From Thermomonas haemolytica (GTDB taxonomy: Bacteria; Pseudomonadota; Gammaproteobacteria; Xanthomonadales; Xanthomonadaceae), in the NCBI RefSeq assembly GCF_004346265.1, contig NZ_SMAP01000003.1, forward strand, positions 217,636 through 281,635: 64,000 nucleotides of DNA. The letters run 5' to 3'. The translations under genes and the position numbers were made by a program. The notes beneath the pieces are model-generated. The model worked only from the letters and a program-made list of their open reading frames with translations. It was not told the origin of the DNA and made no database searches. Below are positions 40,120 to 47,617 of the stretch, piece by piece; position 1 is the first letter of the stretch; each line of letters opens with the position of its first letter.

Positions 40120-42525
40120 ATGAGCAAACCCCCAAGCAAGCGCGGCGGTGGCCGCGGCAAGACGTCCGGCAAGTCTGCCGGTGCACCCTCCAAAGCCGGT
40201 AAGCGGCGCGCGCCGGCAGGCAAGAACGGCGCTTCCCGCGCGCGGCCGCCGTGGATGCCCGAACCGCCCCCGGCCGGCCAGCGCACACCGGTGGCCGATC
40301 CCTATGCCCAGCGCGAAGCCCAGCGCTACGAGCAGCCGATCGCCAGCCGCGAGCTGATCCTGCAGGTGCTGGCCGCGCACGACGGCCCGATGGACGATAC
40401 CGAGCTGGCGCGCACCCTGGGGCTGACCGCCCCCGACCGCTTCGAGGCGCTGCAGAAGCGGCTGGCGGCGATGCTGCGCGCCGGCCAGCTGCTGCAGAAC
40501 CGTCGCGGCGGCTACGTGCCGGCGGCGCAGGCCGAGCTGATCGCCGGCACGGTCATCGCCAATCCCGACGGCTTCGGCTTCCTGCGCCCGGAGAAGGGCG
40601 GCGACGACCTGTTCCTGCCGCCGCTGGAGATGCGCAAGGTCAGCCACGGCGACCGCGTGCTGGTGAACCTGATCGGCCTCGACCACCGCGGCCGCGGCGA
40701 GGCCAGCATCGTCGAGGTGCTGGAGCGCCGCCTGACCCGGCTGCTGGGCCGTTACACCGAGGAGCTGGGCATCGCCTACGTGGTGCCGGACGACAAGCGC
40801 ATCCAGCGCAACCTGATGATCCCGCAGGACGCGCGCAACGGCGCCCGCCCGGGGCAACTGGTGGTGGCCGAGATCACCACCCCGCAGGACGCGCACCGAC
40901 CGCCGATCGGCAAGGTGCTGGCGGTGCTGGGCGACAAACTCACCGCCTCGCAGGCGGTGGAGGCGGCGATCCACGGCCACGACATCCCGCACGAATTCCC
41001 GCCCGAGGTGCTGGCGCAGGCCACCGCGGTGCCGCTGGAGGTGCAGCCCGCGGAGATCGCCGGGCGGGTGGACCTGCGCGCGGTGCCGCTGGTGACGATC
41101 GACGGCGAGGACGCCAAGGACTTCGACGACGCGGTCTGGTGCGAACCCACCCGCGATGGCTTCCGCCTGATCGTCGCCATCGCGGACGTCTCGCACTACG
41201 TGCGTCCCGGCACGCCGTTGGACGAGGAGGCGCAGAAGCGCGCGACCTCGGTGTACTTCCCAGGTTTCGTGGTGCCGATGCTGCCGGAGACCTTGAGCAA
41301 CGGCATCTGCTCGCTCAATCCGCAGGTGGACCGGCTGTGCTTCGTGTGCGCGATGGAGATCGGCCGCGATGGCATCGTCGCCAAGGCCAGCTTCCACGAA
41401 GCGGTGATGCATTCGCACGCGCGGCTGACCTACAGCGACGTATGGAACGCGGTGGGCGAGGGCATCCCCGAGGACGACCACGCCGCCGCGCTGGCCAAGA
41501 TCGGCCCGCTGCTGCCGCAGGTGCGCAACCTGCACCGGCTGTTCAAGGTGCTGGAGAAGGCGCGCGCCAAGCGTGGCGCGATCGAGTTCGAGACCGGCGA
41601 GGTGCGCTTCGTGCTGGACGCGCAGGGCGCGGTGGCACAGGCGGGCATGCTCCAGCGCAACGACGCCCACAAGCTGATCGAGGAATGCATGATCGCGGCC
41701 AACGTGGAGGCCGCGAAGTTCCTGCTCGCCTGCGGCGTGCCGGCCCCGTTCCGCGACCACGACAAGCCGCCGGAGTCGAAGTACGCCGACCTCGAGGAGT
41801 TCCTCAAGGAGTTCCAGCTGCGCCTGCCGCCGTGGGGCAAGGTGCGGCCGAAGGACTTCCGCAACCTGCTGGAGAAGGTGCGCGAGCGCCCGGACGCGGC
41901 GCTGCTGGAATCGGTGATCCTGCGCAGCCAGTCGCTGGCGGTGTACGCGCCGGAGAACATCGGCCACTTCGGCCTGGCGCTGGAGGCCTACGCGCACTTC
42001 ACCTCGCCGATCCGCCGCTATGCAGACCTGCTGGTGCACCGCGCGATCAAGCATGCGCTGCGCGGCGGCAAGCCTGAGGCCTATGACTATTCGCCGCACG
42101 AGATGGCGGCGCTGTCGCTGCAGTGCTCCGAACGCTCCCGTCGCGCCGACGAGGCCCAGCGCGAGGTGGACGAGCGCTACCGCGCGGCGTGGATGGAAAG
42201 CCATGTCGGCAAGGAGTTCGACGGCACCATCAGCGGCGTCACCAGCTTCGGCCTGTTCGTGGAGCTGGACGAGTCCAAGGTCAACGGACTGGTCCACGTG
42301 ACCCAGCTGCCGCGCGATTTCTACCACTTCGACGCGGTGCGCAAGACGCTGACCGGCGAGCGCCGCGGGCGCGCGTTCCGGCTCGGCGACCGCGTCCGCA
42401 TCGTGGTGCTCAAGGCCAGCGTGGAGGAACGCAAGATCGACTTCCGCCTGGCCGAGGACGACGCCGGTCTGCCGCCGCTGCCGGAACGCGGCCAGCCAGC
42501 CCGCCGCAAGAAGCAGAAGTACTAG
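40120..42525 (+). CDS. rnr: ribonuclease R
   Basis: A processive 3'-to-5' exoribonuclease that degrades structured RNA and takes part in RNA quality control and cold growth. The 801-residue protein has a long basic N-terminal extension (residues 1-50, rich in Lys, Arg, Gly and Ser), then a winged-helix domain and cold-shock domains. The RNB catalytic domain carries the Mg2+-binding TIDGEDAKDFDDAVW, and a C-terminal S1 domain (FDGTISGVTSFGLFVEL) ends in a short basic tail RRKKQKY. The start ATG gives a TACCAT -10-like element 12 bases upstream only, so the true start could be slightly further in. rlmB follows, the same order as in E. coli. Confidence 0.95.
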   Translation: MSKPPSKRGGGRGKTSGKSAGAPSKAGKRRAPAGKNGASRARPPWMPEPPPAGQRTPVADPYAQREAQRYEQPIASRELILQVLAAHDGPMDDTELARTLGLTAPDRFEALQKRLAAMLRAGQLLQNRRGGYVPAAQAELIAGTVIANPDGFGFLRPEKGGDDLFLPPLEMRKVSHGDRVLVNLIGLDHRGRGEASIVEVLERRLTRLLGRYTEELGIAYVVPDDKRIQRNLMIPQDARNGARPGQLVVAEITTPQDAHRPPIGKVLAVLGDKLTASQAVEAAIHGHDIPHEFPPEVLAQATAVPLEVQPAEIAGRVDLRAVPLVTIDGEDAKDFDDAVWCEPTRDGFRLIVAIADVSHYVRPGTPLDEEAQKRATSVYFPGFVVPMLPETLSNGICSLNPQVDRLCFVCAMEIGRDGIVAKASFHEAVMHSHARLTYSDVWNAVGEGIPEDDHAAALAKIGPLLPQVRNLHRLFKVLEKARAKRGAIEFETGEVRFVLDAQGAVAQAGMLQRNDAHKLIEECMIAANVEAAKFLLACGVPAPFRDHDKPPESKYADLEEFLKEFQLRLPPWGKVRPKDFRNLLEKVRERPDAALLESVILRSQSLAVYAPENIGHFGLALEAYAHFTSPIRRYADLLVHRAIKHALRGGKPEAYDYSPHEMAALSLQCSERSRRADEAQREVDERYRAAWMESHVGKEFDGTISGVTSFGLFVELDESKVNGLVHVTQLPRDFYHFDAVRKTLTGERRGRAFRLGDRVRIVVLKASVEERKIDFRLAEDDAGLPPLPERGQPARRKKQKY

Positions 42526-42633
42526 CCCGGGCGCCCTCCCTTTCGCCGCGGGCGGCGGGGAGGGCGTGCCCGCCGGGGCATCGCGGGCGCGTGTTTCCGG
42601 GCGCACGGGGCCGCGGCGCGGCACAATAGCCAC

Positions 42634-43380
42634 ATGAGCAAATCCTCCCAATGGATCGTCGGCCTGAACGCGGTGGCCTCCGCGCTGGAGCACGATGCCG
42701 AACACGTGCGCGAAGTGCTGCTGGAAGCCGGCGGCAAGAACCCGCGCATCCTCGAGATCGAGCAGCAGGCGCGGCGCAAGGACATCGACGTGCGCCGGGT
42801 CTCCCAGCAGGCGCTGGACGGCGTGGCCGGCGGCGTCCGCCACCAGGGCGCCGCGGCGCGCTACGTCGCGGCCAAGACCTGGGACGAGCACGAACTGCCG
42901 GGCCTGGTCGACGCCGCCGAAGGCAAGGCGCTGCTGCTGGTGCTGGACGGCGTGCAGGACCCGCACAACCTCGGCGCCTGCCTGCGCAGCGCGGCGGCGG
43001 CGGGCGCGACCGCGGTGGTGATCCCCAAGGACAAGGCGGTGCAGGTCAATGCCACCGTGCGCAAGACCTCGGCCGGCGCGGCGGACACGCTGCCGATTTT
43101 CAGCGTCACCAACCTCTCGCGCACCCTGCGCGAGCTGCAGAAGGCCGGGGTGTGGATCTACGGGCTGGCCGGCGAGGCCGAGGCCTCGCTGTATGCCACC
43201 GACCTCACCGGCAACGTGGCGCTGGTGCTGGGCAGCGAGGGCGAAGGCCTGCGCCGGCTCACCCGCGAGCACTGCGACGGGCTGGTGAAGATCCCGATGC
43301 CGGGGGGCTTCGAGAGCCTGAACGTGTCGGTTGCGGCCGGGGTGGCGCTGTTCGAGGCCGTGCGCCAGCGGCTGGCGTGA
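42634..43380 (+). CDS. rlmB: 23S rRNA (guanosine-2'-O-)-methyltransferase RlmB
   Basis: It methylates G2251 of 23S rRNA in the peptidyl-transferase P-loop. The 248-residue protein has an N-terminal substrate-binding domain (GLNAVASALEHDAEHVREVLLE) and a SpoU/TrmH trefoil-knot domain. The three knot motifs are LDGVQDPHNLGACLRSA, LVLGSEGEGLRRL and KIPMPGGFESLNVSVAAGVALFE. It follows rnr after 108 bases, which include a GC-rich inverted repeat (CGCCCTCCC with GGGAGGGCG) without a T run. Confidence 0.95.
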   Translation: MSKSSQWIVGLNAVASALEHDAEHVREVLLEAGGKNPRILEIEQQARRKDIDVRRVSQQALDGVAGGVRHQGAAARYVAAKTWDEHELPGLVDAAEGKALLLVLDGVQDPHNLGACLRSAAAAGATAVVIPKDKAVQVNATVRKTSAGAADTLPIFSVTNLSRTLRELQKAGVWIYGLAGEAEASLYATDLTGNVALVLGSEGEGLRRLTREHCDGLVKIPMPGGFESLNVSVAAGVALFEAVRQRLA

Positions 43381-43399
43381 GCGGCGTAAGGAGATGCAG

Positions 43400-43666
43400 A
43401 TGAATCTGCATTGGTACGACTGGGTGGGGCTGGCGGGCACGGTGTCGATCGTGCTCTCGTATTTCCTGCTGCAGGCCGGGCGCCTGCACGGCAACCGCCT
43501 GCCCTACCAGCTGATGAACCTGCTGGGCGCCTCCGGAGTGCTGGCCTCGCTGTGGGGCAGCTTCAACATCTCGGTGTTTCTGCTGGAGGCGACCTGGGTC
43601 GCGATCAGCCTGTACGGCATTGCGCGCACGCTTGGCAGCGCGCGCAAGGGCGGCGGCATCGCCTGA
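43400..43666 (+). CDS. small membrane protein, CBU_0592-like
   Basis: An 88-residue protein with three hydrophobic segments (about 6-25, 36-52 and 54-74). It matches the short CBU_0592-type domain: WYDWVGLAGTVSIVLSYFLLQAGRL, then YQLMNLLGASGVLASL and NISVFLLEATWVAISLYGIAR. The family's function is unknown. I chose the second ATG because an AAGGAG ribosome-binding site stands six bases before it; the ATG two codons earlier abuts that site. It lies 19 bases after rlmB. Its stop is 11 bases from the convergent exonuclease gene. Confidence 0.75.
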   Translation: MNLHWYDWVGLAGTVSIVLSYFLLQAGRLHGNRLPYQLMNLLGASGVLASLWGSFNISVFLLEATWVAISLYGIARTLGSARKGGGIA

Positions 43667-43677
43667 CGCCGGCCGCG

Positions 43678-44364
43678 TCAGGCCGCGCCGGTGGCGGTAT
43701 CCGGATCGGCACCGCCCGTGCCCGCAGCGGCTGGCAGCGGCCAGGCGTTGGCGATCGCGCAGAACAGGCGCGCGGTCTGCAGCGCGTCATACACCGCCGA
43801 ATGCGCTTCCTGCGGATCCCAGCCCAGGCCGGCGGCCATCGCCGCGCGCGCCAGCACGGTCTGGCCGTAGGCGACTCCCGCCAGCGTCACGGTATCGAAC
43901 ACGCTGAACGGGTGGAACGGGTTGCGCTTGTGCTGCACCCGCGCCACCGCGGCATTGAGGAAGCCGAGATCGAAGTGGGCGTTGTGGCCGACCAGGATCG
44001 CGCGCTGGCAGCCGTGCTTCTTCACCGCCGCGCGCACGGGGATGAAGATCGCATCCAGCCCGCTGCGTTCGTCCACTTCGCCGCGCAGCGGATGGCCGAT
44101 CTTGATGCCGGTCACTTCCAGCGATTTCGGGTCGATCGTGGTGCCGGGTGCCGGCGCGATGTGCGCGTGCGCAATCTCGCCGGGGACGAGGCGGCCGGCG
44201 GCATCCAGTTCGATCGGGATGGCGGCGATTTCCAGCAGCGCGTGGCGCTGGCAGTCGAAGCCGCCGGTCTCCACGTCCACCACCACCGGCAGAAAGCCGC
44301 GGAAACGCTGCGCCATCGGCGTGAAGGCGGGCGCATCTGCGGGAGCATTCATGAGATCCGTCAT
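43678..44364 (-). CDS. rnt: ribonuclease T-like DEDDh exonuclease
   Basis: A 3'-5' exonuclease that trims the ends of tRNA and other stable RNAs. The 228-residue protein has all DEDDh active-site residues in order: Asp and Glu in [12 protein letters not shown], Asp in [17 protein letters not shown], and His plus Asp in [15 protein letters not shown]. The conserved [17 protein letters not shown] and [25 protein letters not shown] are characteristic of RNase T rather than of DNA polymerase proofreading subunits. The C-terminal tail is Ala/Gly-rich and disordered. Two in-frame starts lie within 12 codons; I took the upstream ATG. It is convergent with the small membrane protein gene. Confidence 0.9.
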   Translation of the reverse strand: MTDLMNAPADAPAFTPMAQRFRGFLPVVVDVETGGFDCQRHALLEIAAIPIELDAAGRLVPGEIAHAHIAPAPGTTIDPKSLEVTGIKIGHPLRGEVDERSGLDAIFIPVRAAVKKHGCQRAILVGHNAHFDLGFLNAAVARVQHKRNPFHPFSVFDTVTLAGVAYGQTVLARAAMAAGLGWDPQEAHSAVYDALQTARLFCAIANAWPLPAAAGTGGADPDTATGAA

Positions 44365-44399
44365 CCGCACAGCCTAGCAGAGCCGCCGCGCGCGCCGGC

Positions 44400-45335
44400 T
44401 CAGGCGGGCGCCCACGGCTTCACGTGGCGTGCCGCCCAGGCGTGCAGGAAATCGCCCAGCTGCACGAAGGTCTCGCGCCGTGCCGCGTTGCGTCGCCAGC
44501 ACAGGCCGATGGTGCGCGCGCTGGCGGCATCGCCCAGCGGCTGTACCACCACGGACGTGCCCTTGAGGATGCCGCCGGTGATCGCAAGGTCGGGCAGGAA
44601 GGTGGCACCCATGCCTTCCGACACCATCGCCACCAGGGTGTGCAGGCTGGTCGAGGAGAAGTTGACGCGCCCCACCTCCGCCGCGTGCTGCAGGGCGGGC
44701 AGGGCGTGGCTGTGCAGGCAGTGGTCGTGCTCCAGCAGCAGCAGGTTGCGCTCGTCGATCTGCGCCTGCAGGTCGAAGCGCTTGCCCTTCACCGGCCGCG
44801 GCGCGTCGTCTTTGCGGGTGGCGAAGCGGTAGGCATCGTCGAACAGCATCCGGGTTTCCATGCCCGGGGTGTCGTAGGGGAAGGCCATCAGCACCAGGTC
44901 GAGCCGGCCCTCGGCCAGCTGGTCCAGCAGGTTGCCCGTCTTGTCCTCGCGCAGGGCCAGCCGCAGCTGCGGGAACTGGCGGCCGAGCGCGGGGATCAGC
45001 CGCGGCAGCAGGAACGGGCCGATGGTGGGCAGCACGCCGAGGTCGATCGTGCCGGCCATCGGGTTGCCGTCCTCGGCCGCCATCGCCACCAGCGCCTCGG
45101 CCTCGCGCAGCAGCAACCGCGCGCGCGCCACCAGCCGGTGACCGAGCGGGGTGATCACCACGCTGCGCTTGCTGCGTTCGGCCACCTGCGCGCCCAGCTG
45201 CGCTTCCAGCTCGCGGATGCCGGCGCTCAGGGTGGACTGGGTGACGAAGCAGGCGGCGGCCGCGCGCCCGAAGTTCAGATGGTCGTGCAGGGCGACCAGG
45301 TAGCGCAGGTGGCGCAGATTGGGCAGGGCGGACAT
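44400..45335 (-). CDS. OxyR-like LysR-family regulator lacking the second redox cysteine
   Basis: A 311-residue LysR regulator whose sequence follows OxyR throughout. The winged helix reads LRHLRYLVALHDHLNFGRAAAACFVTQSTLSAGIRELE (about 7-44), and the sensor domain holds LLLLEHDHCLHSHALPALQ. Cys206 stands where E. coli OxyR has the reactive Cys199, but the position of the resolving Cys208 is Leu215. A disulfide switch as in E. coli is therefore not possible. It is divergent from a persulfide dioxygenase operon, with an OxyR-type dyad between the start codons. I infer control of that operon, perhaps through oxidation or persulfidation of the single cysteine. The upstream ATG (three codons earlier) is an alternative start. 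Confidence 0.85.
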   Translation of the reverse strand: MSALPNLRHLRYLVALHDHLNFGRAAAACFVTQSTLSAGIRELEAQLGAQVAERSKRSVVITPLGHRLVARARLLLREAEALVAMAAEDGNPMAGTIDLGVLPTIGPFLLPRLIPALGRQFPQLRLALREDKTGNLLDQLAEGRLDLVLMAFPYDTPGMETRMLFDDAYRFATRKDDAPRPVKGKRFDLQAQIDERNLLLLEHDHCLHSHALPALQHAAEVGRVNFSSTSLHTLVAMVSEGMGATFLPDLAITGGILKGTSVVVQPLGDAASARTIGLCWRRNAARRETFVQLGDFLHAWAARHVKPWAPA

Positions 45336-45382
45336 GGCGAACATGCGGAGGGCTTGGACACTGCCATGGTAGCGAAAGCGTT

Positions 45383-45397
45383 ATCGAGCAGGTCGAT
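45383..45397. promoter_or_regulatory. candidate LysR/OxyR operator dyad
   Basis: The sequence ATCGAGCAGGTCGAT is a perfect 5-bp inverted repeat and contains the LysR T-N11-A motif. In register it reads ATCG-N7-CGAT, the same geometry as the OxyR half-site pair ATAG-N7-CTAT with one change in each arm. It lies 48 bases from the regulator start and about 130 from the persulfide dioxygenase start. A second pair seven bases further on is weak. Confidence 0.5.
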
Positions 45398-45527
45398 CAC
45401 ACAGGACGGAATAATTCGTTTCCCTTGCGCGCGGGACGGGCCTACAGTGCCCCGCATGAACGTCGGCGATGATGCCAGCGACGACACCATCGCACCGTAA
45501 GTCCAGAACGCCACCAAGGAGATCGCC

Positions 45528-46421
45528 ATGCACAGCGCATCGCTGCCGCCCGTTTCCGACGCCCATCCGGACGTGACCGCCTTCTTCGACCCCGCCACCA
45601 ACACCATCAGCTACGTGGTGCGCGATCCGGCCAGCACCGCCTGCGCCATCATCGACCCGGTGCTGGATTTCGATCCCGCCGCCGGCCGCATCGGCTATGC
45701 CTCGGCGCAGCGCATCGTGGACCACGTGCGCGCGCAGGGGTTGCAGGTCGAATGGCTGATCGAAACCCATGTCCATGCCGACCACCTCTCCGCCGCGCCG
45801 TGGCTGCAGCAGCAGCTGGGCGGCAGGATCGGGATCGGCGAGAAGATCGTGGAAGTGCAGCGCACCTTCGGCAAGATCTTCAACGAAGGCACCGAGTTCC
45901 AGCGCGACGGCAGCCAGTTCGACCGCCTGTTCGCGGACGGCGACCGCTACACGATCGGCACCCTGGAAGCCTTCGCCCTGCATACGCCCGGGCATACCCC
46001 GGCGTGCATGACCCACGTCATCGGCGATGCCGCGTTCGTCGGCGACACCCTGTTCATGCCGGATGCCGGCACCGCGCGCGCCGATTTTCCCGGCGGCGAT
46101 GCCCACACGCTGTATCGCTCGGCCCGGCGCATCCTGGCGCTGCCGCCGCACACGCGGCTGTTCATGTGCCACGACTACGGCCCGAACGGACGCGAGATCC
46201 GCTGGGAGACGACGGTGGCCGAAGAACGCCGCGCCAATATCCATGTCGCCGACGGTAGTGATGAAGACGCCTTCGTGGCGATGCGCCAGGCGCGCGATGC
46301 CACCTTGGGCATGCCGCGCCTGATCCTGCCTTCCTTGCAGGTGAACATGCGCGCCGGCCACCTGCCGCCGGCAGAGGCCGATGGCCGCCACTTCCTCAAA
46401 CTGCCTTTGAACGCGCTGTAA
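45528..46421 (+). CDS. persulfide dioxygenase-like MBL-fold protein
   Basis: A 297-residue metallo-beta-lactamase-fold protein of the ETHE1/Blh type, which oxidises persulfides such as glutathione persulfide to sulfite with O2 and one iron. The metal motif is THVHADHLSAA (His81, His83, Asp85, His86), with further ligands in LHTPGHTPA, VGDTLFMPDAGTARADFPGGDA and FMCHDYGPNGR. The Asp-Ala-Gly-Thr-Ala-Arg segment is a marker of this subfamily against glyoxalase II. It leads a three-gene set with a rhodanese-like protein and a TauE exporter, the usual sulfide-oxidation arrangement. An AAGGAG site stands before the ATG. Confidence 0.9.
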   Translation: MHSASLPPVSDAHPDVTAFFDPATNTISYVVRDPASTACAIIDPVLDFDPAAGRIGYASAQRIVDHVRAQGLQVEWLIETHVHADHLSAAPWLQQQLGGRIGIGEKIVEVQRTFGKIFNEGTEFQRDGSQFDRLFADGDRYTIGTLEAFALHTPGHTPACMTHVIGDAAFVGDTLFMPDAGTARADFPGGDAHTLYRSARRILALPPHTRLFMCHDYGPNGREIRWETTVAEERRANIHVADGSDEDAFVAMRQARDATLGMPRLILPSLQVNMRAGHLPPAEADGRHFLKLPLNAL

Positions 46422-46460
46422 GTCGCATTTGCCTTCCCATTCCAGCAAGGAGAATCCCCC

Positions 46461-46811
46461 ATGCCTGCCATCACCCCCATCACCCCCATCACCCCCACGT
46501 ACCACGTCAGCCCGCAGGTCGATCCGCGCGAGGTCGCCGCGATCGCTGCGGCCGGCTATACCACCCTGGTGTGCATGCGCCCGGATGGTGAGATGGCCGG
46601 CCAGCCCGCCTGGGCCCAGGTCGAGGCCGAGGCGAAAAAGCACGGCCTCAAGACGCATTACATCCCGGCCCAGTCCGGCGCGGTGACCCCGGCCCAGGCC
46701 GCCCAGCTCAAGCAGGTGCTGGCGCAGGCGCCGGGCAAGGTGCTGGCCTACTGCGCCTCCGGCAACCGCTGCGCGATGGCCTACCAGATGGCCCGGCAGC
46801 TGCCGGGCTGA
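46461..46811 (+). CDS. rhodanese-like DUF442 (TIGR01244) protein
   Basis: A 116-residue protein of the family found fused to or next to Blh persulfide dioxygenases. It has a phosphatase-like fold with the active-site loop CASGNR (Cys98 to Arg103, CX4R as in rhodaneses) near the end. The N-terminus holds a short in-frame repeat (ITPITPITPT) made by a 9-base tandem repeat at 46470-46497, which the family does not usually have. It probably moves sulfane sulfur between carriers (thiosulfate or glutathione persulfide). The gene lies 39 bases after the dioxygenase gene and five before the exporter gene. Confidence 0.85.
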   Translation: MPAITPITPITPTYHVSPQVDPREVAAIAAAGYTTLVCMRPDGEMAGQPAWAQVEAEAKKHGLKTHYIPAQSGAVTPAQAAQLKQVLAQAPGKVLAYCASGNRCAMAYQMARQLPG

Positions 46812-46816
46812 GCGCC

Positions 46817-47608
46817 ATGCTGGACCTCTGGCAGACGCTATCCTCGGTCGGCTCCGGCGCCGCGGTCGGGTTCGTGCTCGGCCTGATCGGCGGCGGCGGC
46901 TCGATCCTGGCCACCCCGCTGCTGCTGTACGTGGTCGGGATCGCGCAGCCGCACGTGGCGATCGGCACCAGCGCGCTGGCGGTGTCGGCCAATGCGTATC
47001 TCAATTTCGCCAGCCATGCGCGCCGCCGCAACGTGTGCTGGGCCTGCGCGATCGTGTTCGCGCTGGTCGGCACCGTCGGCGCGCTGCTCGGTTCCACCCT
47101 CGGCAAGGCAATCGACGGGCAGGCGCTGCTGTTCCTGTTCGGCCTGATCATGGTCGCGGTCGGCATCGCCATGCTGCGCCCGCGGCGCGAGCGCGGCGCC
47201 GCGCACCAGATCACCACCCTGCGCAACTGCCTGCGTACCGGGGTGGCGGCGCTGCTGGCCGGCGGTGCCTCCGGGTTCTTCGGTATCGGCGGTGGCTTTT
47301 TGATCGTGCCGGCGCTGATCCTGGCCACCGGGATGTCGATGGCCAACGCGGTCGGCTCCTCGCTGCTGGCGGTGGGCACCTTCGGCCTGGCCACCGCGCT
47401 CAACTACGCGGTGTCCGGCATGGTGAACTGGCCGGTGGCCGGGCTGTTCATCGCCGGCGGTCTGCTCGGCGGGCTCGTCGGCACCCGGTTGTCGCTGCGC
47501 CTGGCCGGGCAGCGCAACACCCTGGCGCGGATCTTCGCCGGCATCGTGTTCGCGGTCGCCGCCTACATCCTCTACCGCAGCGGCAGCGCGTTGCTGCGCG
47601 CGCCCTGA
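46817..47608 (+). CDS. TauE/SafE family sulfite-type exporter
   Basis: A 263-residue membrane protein with about eight helices in two repeated halves. The two copies of the TauE loop are GLIGGGGSILATPLLLYVVGI (residues 22-42) and GFFGIGGGFLIVPALILATGM (about 153-173). Members export sulfite or sulfonates. After a persulfide dioxygenase and a sulfurtransferase the obvious cargo is sulfite, which the dioxygenase makes; that is an inference from context. The stop is nine bases from the stop of the convergent RND gene. Confidence 0.88.
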   Translation: MLDLWQTLSSVGSGAAVGFVLGLIGGGGSILATPLLLYVVGIAQPHVAIGTSALAVSANAYLNFASHARRRNVCWACAIVFALVGTVGALLGSTLGKAIDGQALLFLFGLIMVAVGIAMLRPRRERGAAHQITTLRNCLRTGVAALLAGGASGFFGIGGGFLIVPALILATGMSMANAVGSSLLAVGTFGLATALNYAVSGMVNWPVAGLFIAGGLLGGLVGTRLSLRLAGQRNTLARIFAGIVFAVAAYILYRSGSALLRAP

Positions 47609-47617
47609 GTACCGAGG

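Noticed and set aside
42530-42567. A GC-rich inverted repeat between rnr and rlmB as a terminator
   Set aside because: There is no T run after the stem and rlmB follows in the same direction. It may be only compositional.
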